Positions 1 through 11,700 of a stretch of 64,000 bases of DNA are shown here, piece after piece. The position numbers and the translations under genes are program-made. Position 1 is the first letter of the stretch, and the number at the start of each line of letters is the position of its first letter. Under the pieces are notes generated by a model. That model made no database searches and was not told the DNA's origin. It was given only the letters and a program-made list of their open reading frames with translations. Origin of the DNA: Desmodesmus armatus (Eukaryota > Chlorophyta > Chlorophyceae > Sphaeropleales > Scenedesmaceae); assembly GCA_007449985.2 (NCBI GenBank), contig VIIQ02000219.1:62001-126000 (forward strand), in the 5' to 3' direction.

Positions 1-617
1 GCGAGACATGACCCGACAAGTACACATGCTAGCCGCACCCTGAACAGTGCTATGCAAGCAGATGGCTTGCGACTATCCAAATACAAGATGGTTCACATAC
101 GCCTGCAGCTGTCCAGCCCACAGTGCCAGAGATGCATTGAGAGCCTGAACACAAACACAATCGACCATGGCCAATCAGCCAGACAATCACACGCTGCAAC
201 ATGGAGCCTTACCATGCTAATCACCATGGTGAATGCGTGAGTGCATAGCACAGCTAGATGAGCTGGTGCAGAACACCATTTGACGACGAGACAAACACCA
301 ACACACTCTAAGAAAACAAGCTTGGGATTTAGAACTGGCGGCAATACGAGCCTTTGAGCCACACCACAGGATGCGCAGCTGGCATGTTTGCCGCTGGCCG
401 CGTGATGTTACTAGCTGGTGCAGTGCTCATGCCGCAATCAGCCCTGCCCTGAAATTTGAAATTCATCAGTGAGTACAGCCCTCATGGTTTACTGTGCGGT
501 CAACCGCTCAACTTCTGCGTAGTGAGCCGCTAGCTGAAAGGTGCTGCTATATTACAGCTGTCCTGCTCAAACGTTGAGCGGTGCACCTAGGCGACAGCTA
601 GCTGGGAGGTGACGCAC
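1..617. other. No gene seen; probably intron downstream of the last HydE exon
   Basis: Neither strand gives a convincing coding stretch here. The HydE exon at 618-823 ends at a good donor (CAG then GTGCGT on the minus strand) in phase 1, so the transcript should continue left of 618. I see no HydF GTPase sequence here (no P-loop such as GRRNVGKSS). This stretch is best read as intron, with the next exon beyond the window edge. Confidence 0.5.
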
Positions 618-3150
618 CTGCGGCCCCCAGCTGCTGCGCCCGCTGCAGCGCCCGCACATCCACGCCCGCCACTGGCGCGAGGAAGTTGAGTGGGTCGCCC
701 CATGCGCCCTGCTTCATGCGCTTGCCGATCATCCCCACGCGCGCGTTGAGGCATTTGCGGCATTCGTCAGCAGTGTCTGTGATGCAGGGCTTTCCTTCGT
801 ACAGCTGGTAGTGCTCGCGGTACCTGGTGAGCAGCAGCAGCAGCAGACCAGCGTCATGTCAGCCGCTGAACAGTGTTTGTTGACGTGTGCTGTTGATGGC
901 AGGATCGGTGAAGTGGACAACAGTGCATGGCAGCATATCACAGAGTATAGCAGACCGGCGGCTCCTCCTATGAAATCCATGCCGCAGGCATTTTATTGCA
1001 GCGTGCAGGATCAGATCATACTGGCTTTGAGCAGCCAGCAAGGCACGCACCATGCTGGAAGCGGCATAAAGCAGTTGCCGGATGCACACTTACTTCGTGG
1101 GGGTGAGGATGGGCATCAGCACATTGCAGCCACGCCTCAGGGCCACCTCGCGACCGTTGGGCTCAATCGCCTGCACCATTCACATCACAAAAACAACACA
1201 TCAATCAACAGCGCGATACCTCTCGCAGCAGCCAACCAGCAACCCAACAAACCATGCTTCATAGCCCAGCGCCAAAACTGCCCTGGTCCCTTGTTGCATC
1301 CCAAGCATAGTTCCTGCCATCACGCCTAGTACCTTGGACCCAAAGTTCCCAATACAAACCGAAGTTGGCTCAGCAATAAGTTAAGCAACCCCACACACTT
1401 GAGCAAACCAATGGGGAAGCCATCGCCTCTGGCCGGATGATCCGGTATCCCCTTGTCGCCCTTCTGGCCACATCTGAAAAGCATTGCATCACATAGACTG
1501 TGGCGCCGCGCCACACCCTGCCAACGTACCTGCAGAGCCGTGGTGGCACTGATGTTGGCAGGGCCCACCACGATCCTTGCCAGGCTGTTCATGCGTGTGG
1601 TGAGCTCAAACATGGCCTTCATGTGTGCCGTCTTGTCAACATGGCCAAACAGCTGGTCCCACACCTCTGCAGGCACATCACAGGAGCGCAGGCACATCAC
1701 AGGAGCGCAACAAAGCAGAAGCAGCAGCATTCAGAACAGGGCCTCTCATGTGTGCCTCTCATTAAGCCTGCTGGTCAACGTGGCCAAACAGCTGGTCCCA
1801 CACCTCTGCAGGCACATCACAGGAGCGCAGGCACATCACAGGAGCGCAACAAAGCAGAAGCAGCAGCATTCAGAACAGGGCCTCTCATGTGTGCCTCTCA
1901 TTAAGCCTGCTGGTCAACGTGGCCAAACAGCTGGTCCCACACCTCTGCAGGCACATCACAGGAGCGCAGGCACATCACAGGAGCGCAACAAAGCAGAAGC
2001 AGCAGCATTCAGAACAGGGCCTCTCATGTGTGCCTCTCATTAAGCCTGCTGGTCAACGTGGCCAAACAGCTGGTCCCACACCTCTGCAGGCACATCACAG
2101 GAGCGCAGGCACATCACACGAGCGCAACAAAGCAGAAGCAGCAGCATTCAGAACAGGGCCTCTCATGTGTGCCTCTCATGTAAGCCTGCTGGTCAACGTG
2201 GCCAAACAGCTGGTCCCACACCTCTGCAGGCACATCACAGGAGCGCAGGCACATCACAGGAGCGCAACAAAGCAGAAGCAGCAGCATTCAGAACAGGGCC
2301 TCTCATGTGTGCCTCTCATTAAGCCTGCTGGTCAACGTGGCCAAACAGCTGGTCCCACACCTCTGCAGGCACATCACAGGAGCGCAGGCACATCACAGGA
2401 GCGCAACAAAGCAGAAGCAGCAGCATTCAGAACAGGGCCTCTCATGTGTGCCTCTCATTAAGCCTGCTGGTCAACGTGGCCAAACAGCTGGTCCCACACC
2501 TCTGCAGGCACATCACAGGAGCGCAGGCACATCACAGGAGCGCAACAAAGCAGAAGCAGCAGCATTCAGAACAGGGCCTCTCATGTGTGCCTCTCATTAA
2601 GCCTGCTGGTCAACGTGGCCAAACAGCTGGTCCCACACCTCTGCAGGCACATCACAGGAGCGCAGGCACATCACAGGAGCGCAACAAAGCAGAAGCAGCA
2701 GCATTCAGAACAGGGCCTCTCATGTGTGCCTCTCATTAAGCCTGCTGGTCAACGTGGCCAAACAGCTGGTCCCACACCTCTGCAGGCACATCACAGGAGC
2801 GCAGGCACATCACAGGAGCGCAACAAAGCAGAAGCAGCAGCATTCAGAACAGGGCCTCTCATGTGTGCCTCTCATTAAGCCTGCTGGTCAACGTGGCCAA
2901 ACAGCTGGTCCCACACCTCTGCAGGCACATCACAGGAGCGCAGGCACATCACAGGAGCGCAACACAGCAGAAGCAGCAGCATTAAGCACAGGGGGTCTCG
3001 TGTGTCCCTGCTTGCCAACGAGGCCAAACAGCTGGTCCCGCAACTGTCGTGTGTTGTAAGGGCAGTGAAGACAGCTTCAGTAGTGCAGTGACACCTGGCT
3101 CAGTGATGTATGACCCATGCTGATCCTGTTGGCCGCTCACCCCCCCCCCC

Positions 3151-3208
<58 letters not shown>

Positions 3209-4050
3209 GGCACAGCCACCCGAGAAACGAAAATTCGACAGGTGTGTCTCAGTGTCCTGGACATTTTCATACACAAGCATGCAAGTGGCGCAAGGCTCTA
3301 TCCAGAAAACCCATGCATGCCAACAGGCAGCTGCGCTAAAAGCTAGCACCGCACACTGGCCCACCTGCGACTGGTGTACCAAACTCCGTGATGTATGGCC
3401 CCATACCGATCATTTCAGCTGCACCCCCCCCCCCCACACACACACACATTTACATGCATTTTGGCACAGCCGCCCACCTGCGACTGGTGTGTCTGGCTCA
3501 GTAATGTATGGCCCCATGCCGATCATGTTTGCGTTCAGATCTTTGAAAAAGCGGATGTCCCCCGCCAAGTCACGCAGCGTCTGGCCTGGCAGGCCGACCA
3601 TCACACCCGTGCCAACCTGCAGGGGCAGCACGAGCATTAGCCTTGGAAACAGCAACGCTAGAATATGCTCACGACAGCAGCCCCAACGCCCCAGCCCCCA
3701 AACAACATGGACCAACCTCCTTAAAAACGACCTCCGTGAGCGCGTTAAGGCAGTCGCCTGCCACGTCGGTACATAGCCAAACAACACTTCAGACCTTTAC
3801 CTTCCTATATCTGCAGAACACACTACATGCTCCTCAGCAATCACGGAAACCTGGCATGAAGATGACACCACCCAACTGTGATGGTACCCACTTGTACCCC
3901 CCCCCCTAAAGATCATCACCATGAATCCGACCTCCTTGAGTGCGTTGAGGCAGTCCACCCGCCGCTGCCAGCTGGTCAGGGGAGTCCCACGCCTCAATAT
4001 TACCCCCCAATATCCCCCCCCCCCCCACCACGTCGTCCTGATCATGGACA

Positions 4051-4081
<31 letters not shown>

Positions 4082-4426
4082 AAACAACAAACACATCCCC
4101 GACCCTCAAAGGGGCCCCCTCCTCACCATAAATCCAAACTCCTTGAGTGCATTGAGGCAGTCCACCCGCCGCTGCCAGCTCATTGAGTCAGGGTGCAGCC
4201 CCCCCCCCCCTATCCTTTATCCGCCCCCCCCCCCCTGATCATGACCCCCCCCCCCTCCGGCACGCCCCTCGTCCTCACCATGAAGCCGACCTCCTTGAGT
4301 GCGTTGAGGCAGTCCACCCGCCGCTGCCAGCTCATGGCGTCAGGGTGCAGCGCTGCATACAGGTCAGGGTTGCTGGTCTCTAGGCGCAGCAGGTAGCGCC
4401 GAGCACCTGCATGGTGCGAAGCAGCA

Positions 4427-4459
<33 letters not shown>

Positions 4460-7400
4460 GCGCATGAGGAACTTTCATAGCTTTGTGCAACAGATGTCGC
4501 TGTGCTGGTAGTGCCACGCGGTACCTGCCATGGAACTTGGTGCCCCGACTCAGCGAGCCCCCCCTCCCCCCTCCCCCCCTGCATAGCCAAGACGCCCCCC
4601 CCCCCCCCCCCCCACACACACACACTTGCGTTCACAGTGGGGCGCTTACCACACTATTATGGCGGCAGATGTGTGTGCAATGATCCTACCTGCGTCGTAC
4701 AGTGCCTGGTACGCCTCCTTGTCCAGCTCCCCCACCGACAGTGCAACACGCAGCCCAAGCTCGCCAAGCCCCTCAGGAACCGGCCCCTGCAGATGAAGCA
4801 GGCAGCAGCAAAAGCAATTGTTTGCAAAAGTACTGGATACCAAAAGATAAATTTTTTATCCATGTTTCTCAGTTGAAATCTCTGATCTCTCATTGACAAA
4901 AATTTTTTGTGGAGGATTTGTGGATTTGTGGAGGATTTTGTGGAGGCACACCACATTGAGTCTATAGAGCCCCGTATTTGGGGGCAGCCCTCAGGTTGTT
5001 AGCGCACCCCCCCCCCCCGCGCCCCGGGCGATGGTGTCCGCACAAGCAGACTATGGCCACGCACGTTTGGGTCCAGCCCTCGCCGTTCCAGGTCCATGGC
5101 CACTGTCTCCTTGACGACTTGCTGCACAATTTCCTGCAGGTACGCCAGCCGGCTGGGGGTGGGCAGCTCGCCAGCCTGAAGCATGATGGTGCCCATGCCT
5201 TGCTCAAACGTCCACTTGGCAACCTGAGAGACACATGACACACGGACAGTACGCGGCAGAGACAGCAAGATAGTGCTGTTCGTGAGTCAAGACAGCAGGC
5301 AGTGCCCAGCTTGGAGCATGATGGTGCCCATGCCTTGCTCAAACGTCCACTTGGCAACCTGGTTCAACACACAACAGCAGGACAGCAGGCGGCCGAGACA
5401 GCATTGTGATGTACTCAAGGTGATCAATGGGTGAAGACAGCAGGCGGTAACCAGCCTGAAGCATGATGGTGCCGATGCCTTGCTCAAACGTCCACTTGGC
5501 AACCTGCACGGCAGGCAACAAAAGACAGCAACGCTCAGGGTGGTCATGTATGACCATCCAATGGGCGCACAGTCGGCATTGCCCATGGGTTGTGTGCATA
5601 AGTGCCTGCAAAATGGAGGAGACGGAGTGTTTCAGAAAGGCGGTGCTGATGTTGGGCATACACAGCTGATATGGTGCAGAGCTTATTGCCAAGCCGTTGC
5701 ACAACTGATGTGTGGTACTACACTGTGAGGCTGCAAATGCAGTAAAATAATGATCCCTTTGCAATGCCAGGCTGTGCAGTATGGCAAAATGAATCCCGGG
5801 ATGCGAAGGCTTGGCAACGAAGGCTGTGCACAAGCAGCATCACTCACATCTACCACTTCCTGTACGGGCATGGTGTAGCGCCGGACGCCCTTCTGGTGCT
5901 TCCTGATGCCGCAATAGCCGCAATCATTATTGCACACATTGCTGAACTCACAAATGCCCCTGCAGTGCAACAGTACAGCGCATTACAGTACAGTACAGTA
6001 CAGTACAGCAGATTTGTTAGCCGACGGCTATTTCATACTTTTCGACACTTTCCCCAGCATGAGCCAAATGCGCACAAGGTCCTTGCAAGTGTGCGCAACC
6101 AGTCCTTCAAGAAGGGGGGGGAGTGCGGGGATCCATACTACCCGCCGCAACTGCACCGCAATTACAGTTGACTGGACTGTCGACGACTGTTGCTACCCGC
6201 CAAGCCTGCTACTGACGCTAGTAGCATGCGAACTCCCACCAGCTGCATGGCTAGCAGCTGACCTGTAGTAGACCGCCTCCCCAAAGAAGCGTTGTGTGAC
6301 TGCATCTGCGTGGCTGAACAGCGCCTTCTCCAGCTGCCTGTTGCCCTTGTTGGTGGTCTGCTCAAGGATGTCTGAGGGACAGTGCGGCACGGGAGGGGGG
6401 GGGGGCAGGTGTGTGTCAGCACAGCGCAGCGGTGGGTCCCTGGGGAGGAGGTGTGTTCAGATGCTGGTGGCCTGCTCAAAGATGTCTGCATGTCAAAGAT
6501 GTGGGCCAACATGGCACAGGGGGGGGGTGGCATGTGACAGCGCCTTCTCCAGCTGCCTGTTGCCCTTGTTGGTGGTCTGCTCCAGGCTGTCTGCGTTTTA
6601 CAAGGGTGGGGCAGCACAGGGGTGTGTCAGCAGGGCAAAAGGCACGGGGGGGGGGGGGGGGGATGGGTTTCTCCGCACAGCACATTGGTGGCGCAGCATG
6701 TGACAATGTGTGCTCAGCTGCCTGTTGCCCTTGTTGGTGGTCTGCTCCAGGATGTCTGAGGGACAGTGCGGCACAGGAGCAGGGTGGCAATTGTGATATT
6801 GTGTGGTAAATGTACAGAGGTTGATGTAAGCCTTTTGGTCTCCAGCTTTGGCAGTGCCCAAGCAGCAGCATACAAACGTCACCTGCAGGCTGTGCTTCAG
6901 GTTCCCTGATAAGGGAATATGTATAATGATACATGCCTTATGGCACGGCCGCTATGGTGTTTGCACATCTACTAATTATTGAGTCCAAGTTGAAATCTTG
7001 CGCCCGCAGGGAAGTCGCACACTCTCCCCTAGTGCCTGGCACTCCTGTGTTGCTCTGTTCCTGCCCTCCTCCCCCATTGCACTACCTGTGGTGCTGCATC
7101 CTTGCACCCTTGTTTGAACCCCACATGCATGCAAGACCCAACCCCTGTGTCTACCTAGCCTGACAAGCTTGTCACACCTGTGATCTGTTCAACATCCAAG
7201 TCCAGCACACTGACGGGCTCCAAGTTCTGCACCCCTAGGTGACTGCGCATCGAGTCTAGTGTACCTGGGGTCTAGTGGGGATCTGGCGACTGCAGCAACT
7301 TCACACCCTCCCACATTTCTCACCTTCTTGACTGCGCTACATTGCGAGCTGAAGCCCCCTCCCACCACCACACACACACAAGCTCAAGCCTCATTTACAC

Positions 7401-8312
7401 GCGATACCCAGTCCCCATGTCTGCGTGCCACACCTGTAATCTGTTCAACATCCAAGTCCAGAACACTGGCGGGCTCCAGGTTTTGCACCCCTAGGTGGCT
7501 GCCCAGCACAGCAGCGGCCTTATCATGCGGCATGTCCAGCTCCCATGGCAGCTTGGCAAAGTCCTGCAGGACAGCAGCCACACACCAGCACCTTTGCTGT
7601 ATGTTGAACTATTTTCATGCTGTGAATTGCACAGGATGCGCATGCTGCAGTACACGTGGGTGTGACGGGTGGACAGCGATTAGTGGACAGTGCTAGCGTG
7701 ACGTGCAGCTGCAGCACAGCACTCGGGCTCTGACATGCAGGGCCTGAGCCATTGCAGGTGAGCCCACGGGGAGGGGGGGGGGGACAGCTGCCTTTGCCCA
7801 AGGCATGTGCATGATCTGTAGAAGCTGGACAAACTGGCAGATCGAACACACGTGCAACCTACACAGCAAAATGGGCTCGTAGTATGCTGCTGCGGAACCA
7901 CTCCGACCGCAAATGTTTACTGCTGCTTGCAGCTTGCTGCTTCTGAAGAGACTAATCATCATGTGGCATCCAGACTTGCAACAGTGAAGTTGTGCAAGTA
8001 AACTGGCTGAAAAAGTCTGCAGCCAGCGCTACAGCTGAGCTGCACAGTGACCGCACCCTGCACATGCCCATAGATTACCTTGAGATGCTGCTTCGCAGAG
8101 GCCACTGCACGGTCAGCTGGCTCCTGGCGTGCATCCCCTGCTGTCTCAACATGGGCTGCAGCTGTTGAGCTGCTGAAGGGTCTGAAGGGCCTGCTACAGC
8201 ATGCCCTGGCTATTGATGATGTTGATGGTGATTTGAATAGTCTCAAGAAAGAAGCGGAGGCACCGGCAGCAACGATGTTGCTGCCTGCAACCCAGCCCAG
8301 CTGGGGCAGCAT
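618..8312 (-). CDS. HYDEF: HydE, radical SAM [FeFe]-hydrogenase maturase (likely HydE half of HYDEF), 11 exons, 3' end off window
   Basis: HydE is a radical SAM enzyme needed to build the 2Fe subcluster of the [FeFe]-hydrogenase H cluster; in green algae this occurs in the chloroplast. Minus-strand exons, all phase-compatible: 8312-8079, 7563-7434, 6371-6263, 5959-5848, 5223-5065, 4786-4690, 4406-4279, 3616-3478, 1666-1530, 1170-1094, 823-618 (about 509 residues so far). Exon 1 starts with ATG and encodes a Ser/Ala/Arg-rich, acid-poor leader suited to an organelle transit peptide. Exon 4 holds the cluster motif CNNDCGYC (CX3CX2C) followed by GIRKHQKG. Exons 5 to 10 carry the HydE-type stretches GTIMLQAGE, RLETSNPDLY, GTGVMVGLPGQT, GMGPYITEPDTP, VGPANISATTALQ and AIEPNGRE. 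The last visible exon ends in phase 1 at a donor, so the ORF continues; fusion to HydF is inferred from C. reinhardtii HYDEF. Several introns contain extra copies of exon edges. Confidence 0.92.
1629..3050. repeat. 139-bp minisatellite, about 10 units, carrying the splice acceptor and start of HydE exon 9
   Basis: The string ggccaaacagctggtccc recurs every 139 bases at about 1643, 1782, 1921, 2060, 2199, 2338, 2477, 2616, 2755 and 2894, with an eroded copy near 3023. On the minus strand each unit reads CTGCAG, then the first codons of exon 9 (EVWDQLFGHV), then a few diverged codons and TAA. The copy at 1643 belongs to the functional exon (1666-1530). Each unit also contains an internal direct doubling of aggcacatcacaggagcgc. 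Units are almost identical, so the expansion is recent. Forward-strand reading frames across this block are a by-product of the repeat. Confidence 0.95.
3090..3413. repeat. Decoy copies of the HydE exon 8 donor edge, and a CA microsatellite
   Basis: 3360-3413 is a diverged copy of the 3' end of HydE exon 8 (real exon 3616-3478), including the GPYITE segment and the CACCTGCGACTGG donor context. A fainter copy lies at about 3093-3130. A pure CA tract occupies about 3152-3204, preceded by a C10 run. Confidence 0.75.
3711..4199. repeat. Decoy copies of the HydE exon 7 donor edge
   Basis: The 3' end of HydE exon 7 (real exon 4406-4279; WQRRVDCLNALKEVGFM then a GTGAGG donor) is repeated at about 4127-4199 and 3919-3982. 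A more eroded copy lies at about 3711-3770. The copies are separated by long C runs and CA tracts that differ from copy to copy. Confidence 0.8.
5299..5506. repeat. Two decoy copies of the HydE exon 5 acceptor edge
   Basis: The first about 17 codons of HydE exon 5 (VAKWTFEQGMGTIMLQAG, real exon 5223-5065) recur with their own CAG acceptor at about 5362-5299 and 5506-5453. After LQAG each copy diverges at once and loses the frame. Confidence 0.85.
6460..6770. repeat. Decoy copies of the HydE exon 3 acceptor edge
   Basis: The start of HydE exon 3 (DILEQTTNKGNRQLE, real exon 6371-6263) recurs at about 6594-6541 and 6770-6714, plus a faint piece near 6462-6490. Polypurine G runs lie between copies. 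The copies stop being homologous within or just after NRQLE. Confidence 0.8.
7182..7262. repeat. Decoy copy of the HydE exon 2 donor edge
   Basis: A copy of the 3' end of HydE exon 2 (HLGVQNLEPASVLDLDVEQITG, real exon 7563-7434) lies about 200 bases downstream in transcription, with minor changes (for example NLEPVSV) and the same ATTACAG-GTGTG-like donor context. Confidence 0.8.
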
Positions 8313-8735
8313 CAGTGCTGCTGCTTTGAAACGGGATCGTAGCCCTAGTGCGGTGGCTGGAGCTGGGCAGGACCCAGAGCAATTTTACGATGGTATGTGA
8401 ACTGTTGAGCGCAGTAAGCAAGGCCGCACGCAAGGGTTACGTGTAACGAATGCGTGTCGGGAGATGGAAGTTTTCTTTTCTGATGGTAGCGAGCGATCAG
8501 CCACAACCAGGTGACCATAAAAGCTATAGGCATAGTGTAAAAGGGCACGTTAAGGACCTACAACCAAACCCCACAGAACAGGGCTTCCCGCGTTCCGGCA
8601 TATTTCTTTGCCCCGTCTGCTGGCCGTGCAACTGATCACAGTCGTCATACAAAGAACGCTTCAAGCAACCATACAGCTCACCCCTTCCAGCAACACCACT
8701 CTTCTTCCCGGCACTTACGATACCATCACCCAGAG
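8313..8735. promoter_or_regulatory. Divergent promoter region between HydE and HydG
   Basis: The two start codons are 423 bases apart and face away from each other, so both promoters must lie here or in untranslated exons. A TATA-like ataaaa sits at about 8516-8521, oriented towards HydG. By eye I find no GTAC, the core of the copper-response element bound by CRR1 in Chlamydomonas, which is involved in some anaerobic induction. The shared space suggests co-regulation, but the responsible elements are not identified. Confidence 0.6.
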
Positions 8736-11700
8736 ATGCTGCTGGCGCAGCAAGCTCTGCAACTGGGCGCTACGGCATTAGCACCGGCACTTGCATGTGG
8801 ACGTCTGTTGCCGCACCTCCGCCAGGCAGCCCAGGGCGTGACAGCAGCAAGCAGCAGCACACCATCCTCAGGTATGCCCTTGCAGGGCTGCCTTTTTGCA
8901 GTGCTTCCGTGTTACTGTGCAGATCACCTCTTTCGTCACAAAAACTGTCTGTTGGAAGAGCCATGTCATGTTTGTGGCATGCGAACAGCATGCATGCGGA
9001 GGTCCACAGCATCAGGGTCTGCTGTCTGACAGTTTGTCAAGATCATATGCACCCTGCTCAGGCAACACAAGGCTGCATGTAGCCACCAACAACCCATAAC
9101 CCAACACATGTTAATGAACTACTGCACCAGCCACCTTCAGCTCCTTGAGTGGTTGACCCTCGTGCACACTGTTGCACTTCTAAAACATCCATATTCTGCC
9201 TTCACTCCTGTAATTGCTTGCTGACATGGCCTGCAGGCAGCATACTGCAGCAATGTCGCGGCTTGCTTTGGTCCGTTGAGCGGGAGAAGGGTCACACCTA
9301 CAAAGACCCCGCCACCATCATCAATGAGGCAGACATACACGCAGCCATGGCGAAGACGCATGCAGCAGCAAAGGACAAGGCAGCCATCCAAGCAATCCTG
9401 GATGCAGCAAAGGAACGGTCATTCCTGACCAACTATACACCAGGTGGGACGGCAGCTGTATGCACATGTTGGCCTTGAGGATACTTCCAGTGAGATTGCG
9501 TCTAGTGTGATCTTGTTACTTCTTTTTACACGCCACACAGCAGTCTGTTACAGCTGGGGAGAGGGCATCACTTGTCACAGCAGCGGCTTGTGTGGTGTGA
9601 ACCAGATGCAGCAGCATTGCAAGTACAGCATGGCACTGGCGTGGTGGCTATGCGTGTGCTGTGATGCTGGCAGCAACTCAGGGTGTCTGGTCGGCAGGCA
9701 GCCACCCTGTGGACGGGCAGCATTCGAGGTCATTGGGATTATGCATCACCCTTTTCCCTTTTTTTTGTCTGTCGCCGCACAAGCAGTGAGCAATACTGAG
9801 CCGCCAACCCCTCCCCCCCCCCCCCCCCCCCCCGGCTACGCCCCCCCCCCCCCCCCCCTCTGGCATGTCACATATGTTTGACCCCCACCCCACCCCCACC
9901 CCACCCCACCCTCTCTCTTATACACATGCAAGTGGGAGTACCTGCAGGGCCTTACTTTGGAGCAGTGTGCCACCTCCTGAACATGGTGTATGACGAAACC
10001 TCCGCTATGTCCTCTCACCACTGCTACCGCCACCTCCATCACCAGCACATATGCACATGGACCACTTGTGCGCCATGTGCTCTCACACATGCCTACCCCC
10101 CCTCCCATGCTACCCCCCCCCCCCCTCCCATACACACAGGCAAGTCAGAGTATGTTCAGGGCCTTACCCTGGAGGAGTGTGCCACACTGCTCAACATCGA
10201 TGTGGCCAACCAGGAGCTCATGGACATGGTGTATGACACAGCCTTCGCCATCAAGAACCGCATCTACGGCAACCGCATTGTGCTGTTTGCACCCCTGTAC
10301 ATCGCCAACTACTGCGTGAACAACTGCACGTACTGTGCGTTCAGGGCGGGAAACAAGAACCTGCAGGTGGGTGGGGCGCTGGGTTCTGTTGACTTGCCGC
10401 TTCCTTACGCTGCAGGTATGGCAGTTTTCCTAAGCCTGCTTTGCATGTGTTGGCTTTCTTCAGGCATGATGGTTGTCTTTCTTCAGGCATGATGGTTGTC
10501 TGCCAGGAGATGCAATGGACTACACAGATGCAGCGCACTGCGTCGAGTGACGAGGACGTTTTCATTGATTGGCATTATTCGATGACAACATGCCTTATGT
10601 TGCTGTTGCTGTCCCCGCTGCAGCGCACCGCGTCGAGTGCCGATGGCATCCGCGCTCAGTGGCGGCCCTTGTACGCGTCTTGATGCAAGCAGAGCACCGC
10701 CAATACGTATCTTGATGACTGAGTGTGTTGTCTGCTGCTGCCGCTGCTGCTGCTGCTGCCGTTTGTTGCAGCGCACTGCGTTGAGTGATGATGACATTCG
10801 CTCTGAGTGGCGGCCCTCATACACGTCTTGATGCCAAACAGAGCTGCCGCCAATATGTACCTTGATGACGAAGTGTGTTGTCTGCTGCTGCTGCTGCTGC
10901 GCTGCTGCTGCTGCTGCTGCCGTGTGTTGCAGCGCACTGCGTTGAGTGATGATGACATTCGCTCTGAGGTTGAGGCGCTGGAGCGTCAGGGCCACAGGCG
11001 GCTGCTGGTGCTGACCGGGGAGCACCCCAAGTACACCTTTGACCAGTTCCTGCATGTGAGTAGTTTAGGTTGTAGGATGTGTGCTGGCATTGAACATTTG
11101 TGATTAACTTGCATATAGTGTACATGCGAGCCACAGGCGGCTGCTGGTGCTGACTGGGGAGCACCCCAAGTATACCTTTGACCAGTTCCTGCATGTGAGC
11201 ACAGATGGATTTGTAGGCTGTGCATGTGCTGGTGGTGCTGCTGGCCCATTTGTGTTAAAAGGCATAGCGCAACATGTGTTCGCTCTGTCCAGCAGTGATA
11301 AGCTCGTGGAGCAAGTCCCGTTGGCTTGAAGCCTTCTCAAATCAATCAGCATTATAGCTCTTGGGTTGTTTTATGGGGGTTGTTCTGGTTTGCAGAACAG
11401 TGCAGTGGGGACAGCACAGCTGCTGTGTGGCATACAGTGTTCCCATCAAAGGAGCTGCAATATCCTCATGCTGCTGTGCTGTGCTGTGCTGTGCTGTGCT
11501 GTGCTGTGCAGGCGCTGGAAGTGATCAACAGTGTGAAGACGGACCCATGCGGCAATATCAGGCGGGTGAACGTGGAGATCCCCACGCTGTCGGTGTCAGA
11601 CATGCGGCGGCTGAAGGCTACAGACTGCGTAAGTGGAGATGCTGTGCTTTATGGGGTTGGGTGGGAGCAGGTTGGCTGCAAACGCCGGGTTCTGTGGTAG

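Noticed and set aside
1629..3050. CRISPR-like array
   Set aside because: Units are contiguous 139-base copies with no unique spacers, inside a eukaryotic gene intron.
1453..3059. Several overlapping forward-strand open frames of 97-196 codons with a repeated HRSAGTSQER-type product
   Set aside because: They are produced by the 139-bp minisatellite (139 is not a multiple of three), lie antisense to HydE and have no motif.
8080..8400. 106-codon forward frame beginning in the HydE first exon and running into the promoter
   Set aside because: Antisense to the HydE transit peptide exon, which has better codon pattern and splice phase; no motif of its own.
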